Part shown: positions 21,960 through 32,727 of the stretch, piece by piece
Numbering within the stretch: the stretch's first letter is position 1
Layout of the letters: every line of letters begins with the position of its first letter
Assembly (NCBI GenBank): GCA_900074885.1
Contig: FJUW01000038.1
Span: 124,001 to 188,000, forward strand
Length of the DNA stretch: 64,000 nucleotides
Direction: 5' to 3'
Origin: Rhynchosporium graminicola
Taxonomy: Eukaryota > Ascomycota > Leotiomycetes > Helotiales > Ploettnerulaceae
The notes under the pieces: generated by a model
What the model was told of the DNA's origin: nothing
What the model saw: only the letters and a program-made list of their open reading frames with translations
The model's database searches: none
Program-made: the position numbers and the translations under genes

Positions 21960-23488
21960 ATGTTATCGCGTCGCAGCAAACGTTCAGCAGCCGTCAAGGC
22001 TAAAGACGCCATAAAAGAAGTAATAACTGACCCATTCGCCGACAGAAGCTCACGCGCACGTCGCAACACAAACACCTCAGAACATGCCGCCGTCGCCGCT
22101 ACAGCTACAGTCTCACGCGGTCCTGCATCAGGATCTGCCAAGAGCCCCGCGACAATGCGTCTCACAGTCAAGACCTCTTCCAGCAAATTGCGTGAGGCGA
22201 CGCGTTCCAGCCCAGTCAGTACTTCTGGCGGTGTTGCTGGAGCTAATGCGCGCGATCCATTTGTTGGTGGGAAGATCATCGAGGGTAAACGAGCGAGGAA
22301 TGTGAGGAAGAGTTACGTGTTGGAAAGCGATAGTGAGGAAGAAGATGAGGATGAGGAAATGGATGAGGCTGGTGATGAGGATGCTGAGGTTGAGGATGAC
22401 GATGACGAGGATATGGATGCCGAAGATGACCTACTTGGCGATGAAGATGCCGATGGAGACGTCGTTATGGAAACTGAAGTCCTGCCTCCACCACCAGTGA
22501 TCAAAGTCTCTAAAGCGAGTGCAAGGGGCGCCAAAGATGTCATCACCGTGAAACCACCAGTTGTCAAAGGGAAGGTTCTTCCTGTTGAGCAGAAGGAGAT
22601 TGACGATGCTAGTGACGATGAAGAATTGAGCGATTTGGATAGCGATCTTGGAGAGGAGATTGAGGAAGAAGAAGGCATGCAATTGGGTGATGAGGAAGAT
22701 GCTGAAGGCGAGGACGAGGAGATTGAAGTTGAGGAGGGCGATGAAGAAGACGACAGCTTGGATAGTGGCGGCGAGACGCCGGCAAACGGAAGCAGAGCCT
22801 CGACACCGGATCTGAATAAATTGACCAAGAGGCAACGAGCGAGGTTCGAAGAAAGTGACGGTGGTCACTTGTTGGCTTTACCTGATGGTATGTATTCTAG
22901 TCTCTTGTAATTCATATGGTGCAGAGCTAACATTCATACAGAGGTCCAAGTCAAGAAGCACCTCACGGCAGAGGAACATGCCATGCGACGTGCGGAAATG
23001 GCTCGCCGCCGCAAGAACCTTAGCGAGAAGCGTAACGAGGAAGAAAAGGTATGCTTCTCTAATGCCCCGATGATTTCCTCAGTTCCCATGTCCTTCCTTC
23101 TCTTGCCCTCTCTCTCTGGCACCTCTCCTCATTTCATTCCCTCTTTTCCCATTCCATGTTCTCTCCTTCTCCTTCCGCCTACTAACAATTTCAGCTGGAA
23201 ACAATCAACAAACTCCTCAAAAAGCAAGCTCCCAAAACCAATGCCCGGCGCGCGGGCATGAACCTCGCCGACAACCCGAACAACAGTTCCGGTGCCGAGG
23301 GCGCACCTTTCAAGCCTCATCCGATGTACGTACGTTGGGTGAGTAACAAGGATGGGAATAGGATTGGTGTGCCGGAGGAGTGGTTGGAGGCGCCTGTTGG
23401 GGGCGTCTTTGGGGGAAGTGTTAAGGCTGCAAGTGGAGGAGGAAGGGGTGCGGGGATGGGTGGAAAATTGATTGAGGAGGTCGCTTAG
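21960..23488 (+). CDS. IES2: INO80 chromatin-remodelling complex subunit Ies2/INO80B
   Basis: Three exons, 21960-22887, 22942-23048 and 23195-23488, introns of 54 and 146 bp (the second with a ctaac branch site); 442 residues. The N-terminus (SRRSKRSAAVKAK) is basic. The middle, about residues 120-280, is very acidic with E/D runs. Across exons 2 and 3 lies MRRAEMARRRKNLSEKR and then EKLETINKLLKKQ, the PAPA-1-like conserved region that defines Ies2/INO80B. A Gly-rich tail follows VRWVSNKDG. As part of INO80 it helps couple the Ino80 ATPase to nucleosome sliding and H2A.Z exchange in the nucleus. The domain order and size agree with filamentous-fungal Ies2. Confidence 0.9.
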
Positions 23489-24883
23489 TGCGTTCAGGCC
23501 AATTATGAGTAAGGTAGTAGGATGATGTGAAGCATGGTGAAAATGAAGTGCTGAGTTGGGTGAGTTGGGAGGGAAGCCGGTCAAAAATGTACTTGTATTT
23601 TCTGCAATTTGCTGGATAGATAATGCAATGGGTAATCTTGCTTTTTATTTACCTTTAGGCAAAGGCAGATAGATGTAAAGCAGTCCTTCTGAATGGCAAA
23701 AGAACCGTGAAGTGACTAGCAGGTGATGGTTCTTATTTTGAATCGTCTTTCGTATAGGAAATCAACAATCGATGGTCCTCTGCCAGTTCTCAGGCAAGAG
23801 TTACCCCTTCTAACAGGCCCCTTCCTGATCGAATACCCAGAGAAAAGATACCCAGTCGCATCCTCAACTTCGGTTCAGTTCAACGCCAGTTTATAAACGT
23901 CAGCTTATAAACTAACTTCCGCGCAAGAACTCAAGACTCAAAAGGAGGCGGATTTCGGTCGATCAAGCAAGCAAGCAAGCATTCTGAGTAAGCAGGTATA
24001 ACTTATAAATACATCATAGGGTAGACAAAGAGGATGAGTATTGAAAAAGAAAAAAAAAAGTTGTATTCTTGGCTCCGTATCTACGATTTAGTGTAGTACC
24101 GTTCGTTCCTAGGCGGCTCTTGAGCTCTTGCTACTTGGAGAAGAACGACCTTGCAACGGACCCCTAGCGATTTCCTCTTACTTGTATTTATGATAATCAT
24201 TCAGAACTACTACATCCACTTATCAGTCGTTTGCTCCTGCGTGGCTCTTGCCTGTGAGGTAGTCTAGTCAGAATTGTATCTTTGGTTTGTCTGTTGATTT
24301 TGATGTTGAAAGAAGATGGACTTTGAGGGAGGGATGATAGGGTCGCAGAGGAAGGGAGAGGGCGGGCTTGTAAGATATTAAGTGTGTAAGTGAGTCGGTG
24401 TGCGTGTACTACGTCGACAGACTACACTCACTCTTGTTATTTGAATATCACAGCAGATACATTAAAAATCATATACAAAGAGTGACAATAGTTAGACTTT
24501 GGAGCTAGATGATAGAAAACAGACCCTTCTACTAGACACGTGATGTGTTGTTTTGTGGTTGCTGATAAATTTCGAGTTTCCTCGGCGTTTGGAAATTGCG
24601 AAAAAGATGAGCTAAATTCCAACGCGCTTGAAAACGAGACACAGGGCCCTACCCAGGAAAATTTCAGTGCCTTGTTAAGACGAAGAACAATGGCCTTTAG
24701 CGAGTTATCGGGAAGCAGGACGGATAGATATGACCGGCCCTGTCAGGAATGAAAGTCGTTATCGTTTTGAGATCTTGATCGGTGAAAGAGATTTCAAAAC
24801 ATAGAGTGATATAATAAAAGAAAAGTTAAACGGCAGAGGCCGCGCCCATCCAATTGCCGCTGGAAAACGCCGACGGCCTAAGA
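23489..24883. other. Intergenic, no gene seen
   Basis: 1.4 kb. It contains a short (caag)n run at about 23965-23980 and an A-rich tract near 24045-24060. No coding frame is convincing. Confidence 0.45.
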
Positions 24884-25210
24884 CTATCTGCCACAGTAAT
24901 GTTGGTCGATGAGTTGGCCAGATATCGACCCAGGATTCAGCACGGCAGAACAACCTTGTTCTGTGCACTTTATCTTTAGCTCTCGCTTGGTGACTTGATA
25001 CAGGCTCGCATCTGGATGCTGATCCCGGCGATGTTTCAGTAAGTCTTTCTCTCTGAAATATCCTCGTCTACCTACTCGTTCACAGCATGGTATGTCACAT
25101 AGAAACGGACACTCGTTGTGCTCGTCTCGCATGTGTTTGGTATAGGCTGACTGAGAGACGAACGGCTTGCGGCCAACTGAACCTTTCGTGGCTGCTGCTT
25201 GAACAGATCG
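24884..25210 (-). CDS. C2H2 zinc-finger protein, terminal exon or fragment
   Basis: The minus-strand frame is open from 25210 to a stop at 24884. It reads KPFVSQSAYTKHMRDEH, then CPFLCDIPCCERVGRRGYF and REKDLLKHRRDQH, two adjoining C2H2-type fingers of the kind in fungal transcription factors; a further C-x4-C pair and H follow. There is no start codon at the left end, so this is either the last exon of a gene whose first exons lie at 25.2-25.5 kb, or a decayed remnant. A cag acceptor near 25230 would suit the first view. It would bind DNA in the nucleus; target unknown. Confidence 0.5.
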   Translation of the reverse strand, partial: RSVQAAATKGSVGRKPFVSQSAYTKHMRDEHNECPFLCDIPCCERVGRRGYFREKDLLKHRRDQHPDASLYQVTKRELKIKCTEQGCSAVLNPGSISGQLIDQHYCGR

Positions 25211-25818
25211 TTACGGTACCCGGAGCAGTCTGGATGATAACATATTGGCAAGTTGTAGCTCAGAGATGCGTCGGGACTTTTGCTGGCCGTCTGAATCCAA
25301 GGTGCGCTAGCGAGGCAGGCTGAGATGAAAGAGACCGTGGTTGGTTGATAAAGTTGTGGGATTATGCCGAGTCACATAGTCGAGTTCAAGCTCCGCACGT
25401 ATCCTAGCCCTCCGGATGAAAAGGGCGGAAAAGCTGTTGTGTCTGAGCCGAGGTGGAAAGACTCAGCGTGAAAGTCTGTAAAGAGCGAAGGAGGAAAGGA
25501 AGTTGAGCAGTGGGCCATATTTAGCGAGCACGTGATTTGCCATTTCGTGGCTTCTACTTATACAACCACTGACACATATACTACTGCTGTCATTAGATAT
25601 ACTACGATGTCAGTAAAACCAACGAGCCATCTTACTATCATCAAGTCTAAATTGAGACTTTTGGCCCCGTTTAGGGACGGCATAGGCAGGTTCACATGAT
25701 CATGTAACCCGCATGCGTACGCGGGGTAAATAGGACTCTTCGTCTGAGCTGAGCATCATATCTTTTACTTCAAAGTAAATACTCCTTTGAATAAGTAGTT
25801 CCAAAGTTCTCCTTCGAA
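25211..25818. other. Spacer upstream of the PEP-mutase-like gene
   Basis: About 600 bp; may hide 5' exons of the leftward zinc-finger gene. No coding exon could be supported. The final 80 bp before 25819 are AT-rich. Confidence 0.3.
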
Positions 25819-26685
25819 ATGTCTTTCAATATCCCAATCGACAATAGTTACGCACGGAAGCTTAAGAGCCTCCACAAATCCGGCTCTCCAGTAGTTTTCC
25901 CGAACATCTTCGATCCCTCATCAGCAAATACACTCATCTCAATTAACGATAACAATGCCAACCTCATCAAAGCCGCGGCAACAGCTTCCTGCCCCATAGC
26001 CGCCAAACTCAACTCAGCCGATGAAGACCTTCTGCTGCCTCAAAATCTGTCTTCCGTTTCGCAATTCTCGTCTACAATCCGTGTCGCAGGCTTACCTTTG
26101 TCCATGGACTTACAAGATGGCTACGAAGACCAAGTCTCAGAGGCTGTCACGGGTGCGATCTCGATCGGAGCTGTCGGTTGCAACATCGAGGACTCTTACC
26201 CCGAAGAAGGCTTTGAAGACGGGATGGCTTGTTTGAGAAGTGTAGAGGAAGCGGCGGATAGGATTAGGAAAGTGCTTGATATTGCGAGGGAAAAGGGTGT
26301 TCCGGATTTGGTAGTAAATGCTAGAACGGATGTGATGTGCCTGAAGCCTAATTCAGAAGGGCTGACGAGAGAGATGATGGTCGAGGAGGCGGTCAAGAGA
26401 GGAAAGGCTTACTTGCTAGCTGGAGCTACCTCTATATTCGTTTGGGAGATCGGGTTTGGAATTTTACCAGCTGAGGAGATCAAGATTCTTGTGGATGCAT
26501 TCCAAGGAAGACTTGCTGTGAAACTTGGTGCTAGGGAAGATGATTTATCAGTCAAGGAGTTGGCTGATTTGGGTGTTTGCCGGATCAGTATTGGGCCAAG
26601 CCTGTTTGAAACTGGCACGGATGGCTTCCGCAGAGGCGCTATTCGGATTCAACAGGGTGGCAAGCTTTGGATTCAAGATATTTAG
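25819..26685 (+). CDS. PEP mutase/isocitrate lyase superfamily enzyme
   Basis: A single exon of 288 residues, an alpha/beta-barrel enzyme of the phosphoenolpyruvate mutase/isocitrate lyase superfamily (PF13714). The N-terminus has VFPNIFDPSSA, where members hold V-x-P-x-x-x-D for substrate binding. D97-L-Q-D100-G occupies the metal-binding DxxxGYG-like position, though D-G-Y-E-D replaces the usual D-x-x-G-Y-G. N122-I-E-D-S matches the conserved N-(I/L)-E-D block, and VNARTDV matches the next. SIGPSLFE near the C-terminus is also typical. Family members make or break C-C or C-P bonds next to a carboxylate; the exact substrate cannot be read from the sequence. No partner gene is adjacent. Confidence 0.85.
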   Translation: MSFNIPIDNSYARKLKSLHKSGSPVVFPNIFDPSSANTLISINDNNANLIKAAATASCPIAAKLNSADEDLLLPQNLSSVSQFSSTIRVAGLPLSMDLQDGYEDQVSEAVTGAISIGAVGCNIEDSYPEEGFEDGMACLRSVEEAADRIRKVLDIAREKGVPDLVVNARTDVMCLKPNSEGLTREMMVEEAVKRGKAYLLAGATSIFVWEIGFGILPAEEIKILVDAFQGRLAVKLGAREDDLSVKELADLGVCRISIGPSLFETGTDGFRRGAIRIQQGGKLWIQDI

Positions 26686-27071
26686 CCACGTTAGTCTAAC
26701 TCTAAATCCAACAAGAAGTTTTACAATTCTTGGCGGTTCTCACCATGCATGACTATGCTACAGATCCGTGGGTAGTTTCAACTCTTTGGCTGACCCGATC
26801 CGTGTCCGATAAAATGTTAGTAAGATCCTAGAATAGTTTTGTCGCTTCTGACTAAACGATAGAACAGCTACCACGATCTGATGATGTTCGTGAGATTCTA
26901 GTGTTTTATAGTGATTTCCAGATTCTAGACGACCAACTTCGTAATTTCCTATATGATCACTATGACTGTGTGTGTTAAATCAAGTTTTTACTTCATCATC
27001 AACGAAATGTTCAGTCTTGCTCCATGTTGACAAGGTACGTCACCGAAACCTTTTAAGCAAGACTCCCATTT
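26686..27071. other. Short intergenic, no gene seen
   Basis: About 390 bp of AT-rich spacer between converging genes. Confidence 0.45.
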
Positions 27072-27536
27072 TTAGCAAGATGTAAGTGAGACCAGCGGGA
27101 TATAGAACAATGACAGCAGATATCTGCAGTCACTGTCATATCTTTTTTTTTCTCTCTTCTTTGACTTTGGACGACTCACTTCTGCAACATCAGCCATTCC
27201 CCTCTCCGCCTGATCTACCACTAGATACTCCATATAAAAGTGCTGCTTGAACGTCTCTGCTTTCCCACCCATCGTTTTCCCACACGGACACAACACACCA
27301 CTATCAGCACGCGAAACTATTGCCGGATGCTCATTTGAAAAGAACTTTGGAAGTCGATATCCGATGAGTCCAACCGGATTCCACTTGTCCAGTTCGTGCA
27401 ACTGTGCAATAGCCTTTCGCGGGTCCAAGTCAGAGTCTACAAGTCCTTGACTATATAGTGCGATATAAACATCATAAGTTTGGCCTTCTTCATCTTCTCG
27501 GCGTTCTTCGGGCTGCCAATAGGTCCAGAGTCTCAT
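27072..27536 (-). CDS. Hypothetical protein with a DPRxAIAQL motif
   Basis: A single frame of 154 residues starting MRLWTYWQPEER. An in-frame stop just upstream supports the start. The middle reads TYDVYIALYSQG... DPRKAIAQL ... VGLIGYRLP, which lines up with TYYVYRR ... DPRLAIAQL ... VVLIGLDI in the JmjC-like protein at 32.7-33.9 kb; the two are probably distant relatives. It then has a CPCGK cysteine cluster and a Lys-rich tail (KSKKREKKR), possibly nuclear. It lacks the iron-binding H-x-D...H of the other protein. Function unknown. Confidence 0.5.
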   Translation of the reverse strand: MRLWTYWQPEERREDEEGQTYDVYIALYSQGLVDSDLDPRKAIAQLHELDKWNPVGLIGYRLPKFFSNEHPAIVSRADSGVLCPCGKTMGGKAETFKQHFYMEYLVVDQAERGMADVAEVSRPKSKKREKKRYDSDCRYLLSLFYIPLVSLTSC

Positions 27537-28337
27537 GGGTCAGCTGCTCACTGCTTGGTGCTTTCTTCTTCTAGCATTCATCTGCTTCGAATATCTGAGG
27601 ATCAGTGCTCGTTGGTTATTTCCACAAATCTTGTTGAGCTACAGTCATACTCTGAAGAGTACTAAAGCAAATTCAGCAAATGCAGTCTCTTGTCATAGAG
27701 CCAAAGTCATCTGACAGTTGGAGAAGTTCTTGGACGTTATCCGAAGGTGATACACCATAAAAATGCTTTGTATTGGCGCAAGTGACTGGCATTGAGGGGT
27801 CGGCATCCTGAGGAGCAAGATAGTGTTGTGGTGGGTTCCAATTTGCTGCCCTAGTTCTCTCTCTAAGGCCTCGAATATGTCTGGGCCTAATCGAGAGTCT
27901 GCAATCTCCAATGAGGTAATGTTGCAGATCACGGTTGCAGGCTGCCGTGAGTAAAGAAAGGGTCTGGGGCAAGAAGAGGTCAAAACTGATGAGCGATGAC
28001 GGTAATGAAGCTGATTCAGGGTAGTTACGCCTGATATGCGTGAATAAAATGCCAGTGCAATCGCGAAAGGACGACACACAAGCGAAATACGTCACATGAT
28101 CTAAATTTTCTATTTCCCAATCTAGGCTTAGCACCTCGCATATTCCAAGCTAGGGGCTAACATTCCAACGGTATCTTTTCTTTTCCAGGACTTCACCAGA
28201 GTTGCAAACAGTGATCTCAACATCAGGGTTTCATGCAGAATCCAAAATATCTGAACTTCTGAACACTTTAAAGTCTCACATCAATTAAGGCCTAGGCTAT
28301 AGAACAGACCGACATCACATGTTCACTCTGCGCAGCC
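27537..28337. other. Intergenic, no gene called
   Basis: About 800 bp. Two overlapping minus-strand frames (27673-28134) have mixed composition and no motif, and are not called. Confidence 0.35.
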
Positions 28338-29565
28338 ATGCCATCGACCATCGGCCCTGAAGGCACCATCACAACGCCACAGGGGATGGCATCTCAAGCA
28401 TTTCAGATCTCAGATAATACCAAAAATCGAAGGAGAAAGCAGTTTCTCGCGATGACGGCTGATAGATCTAGTGAAGAAACCGAGAATTATCCAAATTCCG
28501 GAAGCAAAAAGAATATGCTTTCCAGACTTACCGCACTGGTATCGGAATCTCGGATCGGTTATCCGCTGTAAGCCACTGGCTTACATCTCTGGGTAGTACC
28601 TAGGAGGACTCGAAAAAATTTGACTGCTTCAATTCATTTATCACGAAGATTGGCGTTAGCAAAGTTTGGCCCGACATCATCATGTATCGAAGCACAGGGC
28701 AAATATCGACGCATTTTCTTGATGGTCAAATATTGAAAGGCAATAGAGGTCTTGCCGCTGACAATTTGGCTCCTGATGATTTGGAAATTATCGCGGTCGG
28801 CTGGACTAGGCTAGCCGCAGAAAGTTGATTGTCACAATTGGAGCGACGCTTTGGCTACGAGGACGGAGGAAGGAGACTCGATTTCCAAGCAGGGATAACT
28901 GAGGTCTTTTATACGAGCACAAAAGTCTTCCGAAGGCTTCCATCGCTGGACCGATGATGAGATGAAGCGTGTTCGATGTGAGTTGTTTCAAACTATCGAG
29001 GAGAACACTGACATTGCAGATGAACTTGCAGGTCATCCCGGTAATTACCTTGGTAACACATCACCCTTCCATGCCCCTTGTGACTTTTTAAGTTGTGAGG
29101 AGATCAAATCAGGAGTCGGATCGGAGGATTCATCCAACGAGTATTCCTTTGCCCAACCTGAACGGACAACAAAATGACATGCCGCTGCGATCTAATGCCC
29201 TTCCCAGACCAGCCAGAGATGGAATCACGACTGTTGAGGGGAGCGAGACAAATATCGACAACTTAGAGTAAGTTCAAGATCTCAATGCAATGTTGGAAGC
29301 CTCCGTTTTGGCGAAAGAAAGACACTTGGAAGAAGGAGACGATAACGCAAGGAAAGCGTGTGAAGCCCATGAAATTTTGACTAACCGGAGCGAGATTTTC
29401 AGGTGACTACAAAGTTTTGTGGAGGACGTGCAGGAAGAAAATGAGGAATGGACAGTTGACTCTGCAAGCACTTTGGCTCGAATTTTTCGGAACTTGGCCC
29501 ATTAATTGCTGAGAGTGTGGAGCAGGGTCGCGTAGGATATTTGCTTGCGCGTGATAAGGAGTTGA
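28338..29565 (+). pseudogene. Possible decayed coding region
   Basis: An ATG at 28338 starts 77 hydrophilic codons, and the same frame resumes at 28910-29177 (RWTDDEMKRVRCELFQTIEENTD, then ADELAGHPG) after several stops. Another frame at 29278-29402 reads like a coiled coil (LEASVLAKERHLEEGDDNARKACEAHEIL). The pattern is of a gene of about 1.2 kb broken by stops and shifts. The family is not recognised, and introns could explain part of it. Confidence 0.3.
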
Positions 29566-30237
29566 ATGACCGGGAGTCTGCAAATATGGAGCTTACAGAC
29601 TTCAAATCAAGATCATACTTATAGTTATTGAGGGCAATAGAAATATGTCTACGATCCCAACTACATGATCTCATCAGACTTTTGAGGAGTATCTTTCGCT
29701 CAGCTCACCTTCTCAATTAAGCCTAAGCTCTTTTCGCCATCACACTTTTTACCTGGGCATACCTCATGAAGTTTTTAGATCATCGAAGATGTCATAAGGT
29801 ATCAGGAATTCTAATTTGCCAATAACTCCCCCAAAAACCTCAGGCTTGCATAACGATTCCTGCTCCAAAACGTACAAACATGGTGGGCTTTTTAGATAGC
29901 CTTAATTCGGCACAATACTCTTACTAAATATTACAGGCAGGCACCTATCCTAATAGGTCATTTTCGAAGTAGTGAATCATATTTCCATTTTCAAGGTGAA
30001 TCCCAGGGTGGTCAAGGTTTCACAACAAGCGAGTGAATACAAAACTGACAATAAATCTTATACATTGATTCAAGCTTCATCTCCAGCCAGTTCTAGATAT
30101 TGCATTTGTTATCCATCAGCTGCAACAGATCTCTTATACCTGGTGTCAATCTTTTCCACTCCTTATCTATCAGTGCCAAAGCCTTCACCAACTACTTTCG
30201 AACTCCGCCGTGTAAAGCCAGCGACGTATCTGGAAGC
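29566..30237. other. Intergenic, no gene seen
   Basis: About 670 bp upstream of the unknown gene at 30238; the last 150 bp are C/T-rich. Confidence 0.4.
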
Positions 30238-31631
30238 ATGTCTCGAAGAGTAAAGAAGAAGCTGATCCAGATGACTTTTGCGGCCCGAAAGAGGTCAAAG
30301 CCACATGGAGTCAATAAGCAAACACGCCTCCACAACAGAGTTACCCTGGATATCTGTGACGAAAATGAGGAGAAATTACCCATCGAAGCAGAAGAAACCC
30401 CACTTCAAGAGCAAGAAAACCAAAGAAGCAATGTCAGCGGTTTCAGTCTTTCCACGCCCCAAGTCAACTTTCGGTATCAAGCCTCTCAGCTAGCAGCAAT
30501 AGCAAGAGACCTTCATAAGGCTGCCAAGCCTGCCACCAACGCGCAAATATCATTTGCAAGCAAGTTTTTCATAGCGACAAAAATGAGTGTAGATGACTTG
30601 AAAGAATCAGAGTACTTGGAAGACGATGGGGCAAAGCTTGGTCTGGAAAGGATACGTAGGGAGATCACCATCTTCCAACACATCGGTGAGGTATCGTTTT
30701 TCTTGTTGGAGGAGGTTCAGCTCTTGAATAACGAGCTAGACGTGTTTCAGAAAATAGTCATCTCCTGGGTAGGTCTTTGCAGACCGGATCCCTTGAAGCC
30801 TGTTTTCTATCCCACCGAAAAATCACGATGTCTTAGTCTTGCCTCTGCAGCTAAGGCTTTGAAAGCATATCTGCAAGCTCGTAAGCAGGCTATGGGATTC
30901 AAAGTCTGGATTTTCAGCAGACTGAAGACTCTCGCAAAGCATGCAGATGAGCTTCTACACGAGTCTGAGACGGAGAAAAGCAAAATTCTTGCAGGTAAGT
31001 CTTGATTGCTAAAGTAGTCTTACGCTTCCCTGACAGGCAAACAGTCAAGCTACCAACCTTATCAGACACAAAAGAACATTTCGGGCAGACTGGTTCGCAA
31101 GGAGAACCCTTTGAGTATTTTCAAGTCGCTGCATTCGAGTCTGACGTCAAGCAACCCACTGAAATCGACAGACCCGAGAACACCGAGGTTTCACAGGTCA
31201 TCCACCATTATACTCTAAGCCTCGAGAATGAGAGATCACGGATCCTCAACACCATAATGAGCAAGCAGAGAACCCTGAAACAGATACACGCAGAAGTGAA
31301 GCAAGTTAGAGCAGCTTTCAACATGGCACAATTATTGCCCGATTTGCAAGAGCATGTAGCTACCTTACACAACCAGGAGGTCGAATGGACAGTAGAAGCT
31401 GCTGGAGTTTTCGGTGAAAATCTTCAACACTTCGGACAGATTACAAAGGATCTCGTTCAAGGAGGATTGGTCAAGCCCCTGGCTGCTGAAAAGCAGGCAG
31501 AGGATGAATTGGAGAACTACTTGAAATGGTCGCCGGATTCTGCGGTACTCGCTGGTACAAATGCCGTCTTGAAGGAGCTAGTGGGATTGCGGCAAGATAT
31601 GAGATCTGATTTAGTGGATGGAGAATCATAG
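30238..31631 (+). CDS. Unknown helix-rich protein
   Basis: Two exons, 30238-30994 and 31045-31631, one 50-bp intron (gtaagt...aacag); 447 residues. A nearby alternative acceptor (ctgacag at 31036) leads to an early stop, so the second acceptor was chosen. The protein is mainly helical, with a basic N-terminus (SRRVKKKLIQ) and hydrophilic charged segments such as IGEVSFFLLEE and VIHHYTLSLENERSRILNTIMSKQ. No signal peptide, membrane segment or catalytic motif is visible. The IG-x-x-x-FLL(E/D) segment and the surrounding helices recur, weakly, in the broken gene at 38.3-39.4 kb, suggesting a small lineage-restricted family. No function is assigned. Confidence 0.65.
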
Positions 31632-32727
31632 CGTTGGTGTATAGCATGCATTCAGGATGTGCAGATGGACAGTTTTCATGGGGTCGTGTTGGGTGGATTT
31701 GGGTGCAAGTCCAGAAATCATTCTTACCTATCGAGCATTGATTGGTTATCTAGTATACAGCGTACCAAAGTCAATTGAGGTATTTCACTAGATTTAGCGA
31801 GTTATCTCATTGCAATATATGCAATTAAAGATGCGTCAAATATGTTGAGGTTCATGACTTCTCTGTATCATCGTCTAAGTCTTCTTCCTTCTGATACCAC
31901 CCTTCAGAACTATATGCATTATATTAAAACTAATGTCAGACCGTAGCTGACATCAAATTGATCTCGCTTCTATATTGGGGAGCTCGGGATTTGATCTTGC
32001 TCTGTAGCGCTGCATCTGGAGGATGTGCTTCCTTTCAAGGAAACGTTCCATCCCTTTGGGGCTAGCACTCCGGTACCTGAGAGTCACAATCAGCTTTGTT
32101 GCAGTGTAAAATGACTTGGCCTCAAACATCTGGAATGTGGTTTCATCGATGTCATACTGATAGACGCAGAAAGCGGCGATCTCGAGGAGTCCATCAAGAT
32201 AGCTCGCTGGACATATTTTGCCGACAGGGGAAGGCTTGGACTGGGAGGGAAGGCCTAATAACTTCCGTTTTGAACGACTTATAGATAATTTTGAGGAAGC
32301 TGGCTGCGAATAGAGAACCTGGTTGAGACACTCAAGTGTTCGGATTGAGAAATATGTGGCGTGCCGAGAAGAAAAATTATAATTGGTGCTAAACGAGAAT
32401 GTACATTGTCGTGGCTTGGTTATATGCCCAGGACAATGTAAGGAAAGTTATTGAATAAATGCACTATGATACCAGCTCCAAAGAATATTGGTCAGGAATA
32501 CGGTGAAGTGAACTTATATAGCATCGAAATATTTTATCACGGACATCGATGTAAGTCTCTGTTCACGTAGAGAAATGGGAAAGGTTTCTTGAACAGCCTA
32601 CATATTCTACCTGAAATAAATGTAAAGTCTTGGCCCAGCCATGGCCATGTCTATTCGCCTTCACCACCTGATTTGTAGCTGTGGAATTTTCGGGACAGAG
32701 ACTACATAGCTCTAACAGATTCTCCAT
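31632..32727. other. Intergenic, no gene seen
   Basis: 1.1 kb AT-rich spacer between converging genes; no coding, repeat or RNA feature recognised. Confidence 0.45.

Noticed and set aside
22313..22828. Long Ser-rich frame on the minus strand
   Set aside because: It is the antisense of the acidic Asp/Glu run of the Ies2 gene; repeated GAx codons read as Ser on the other strand.
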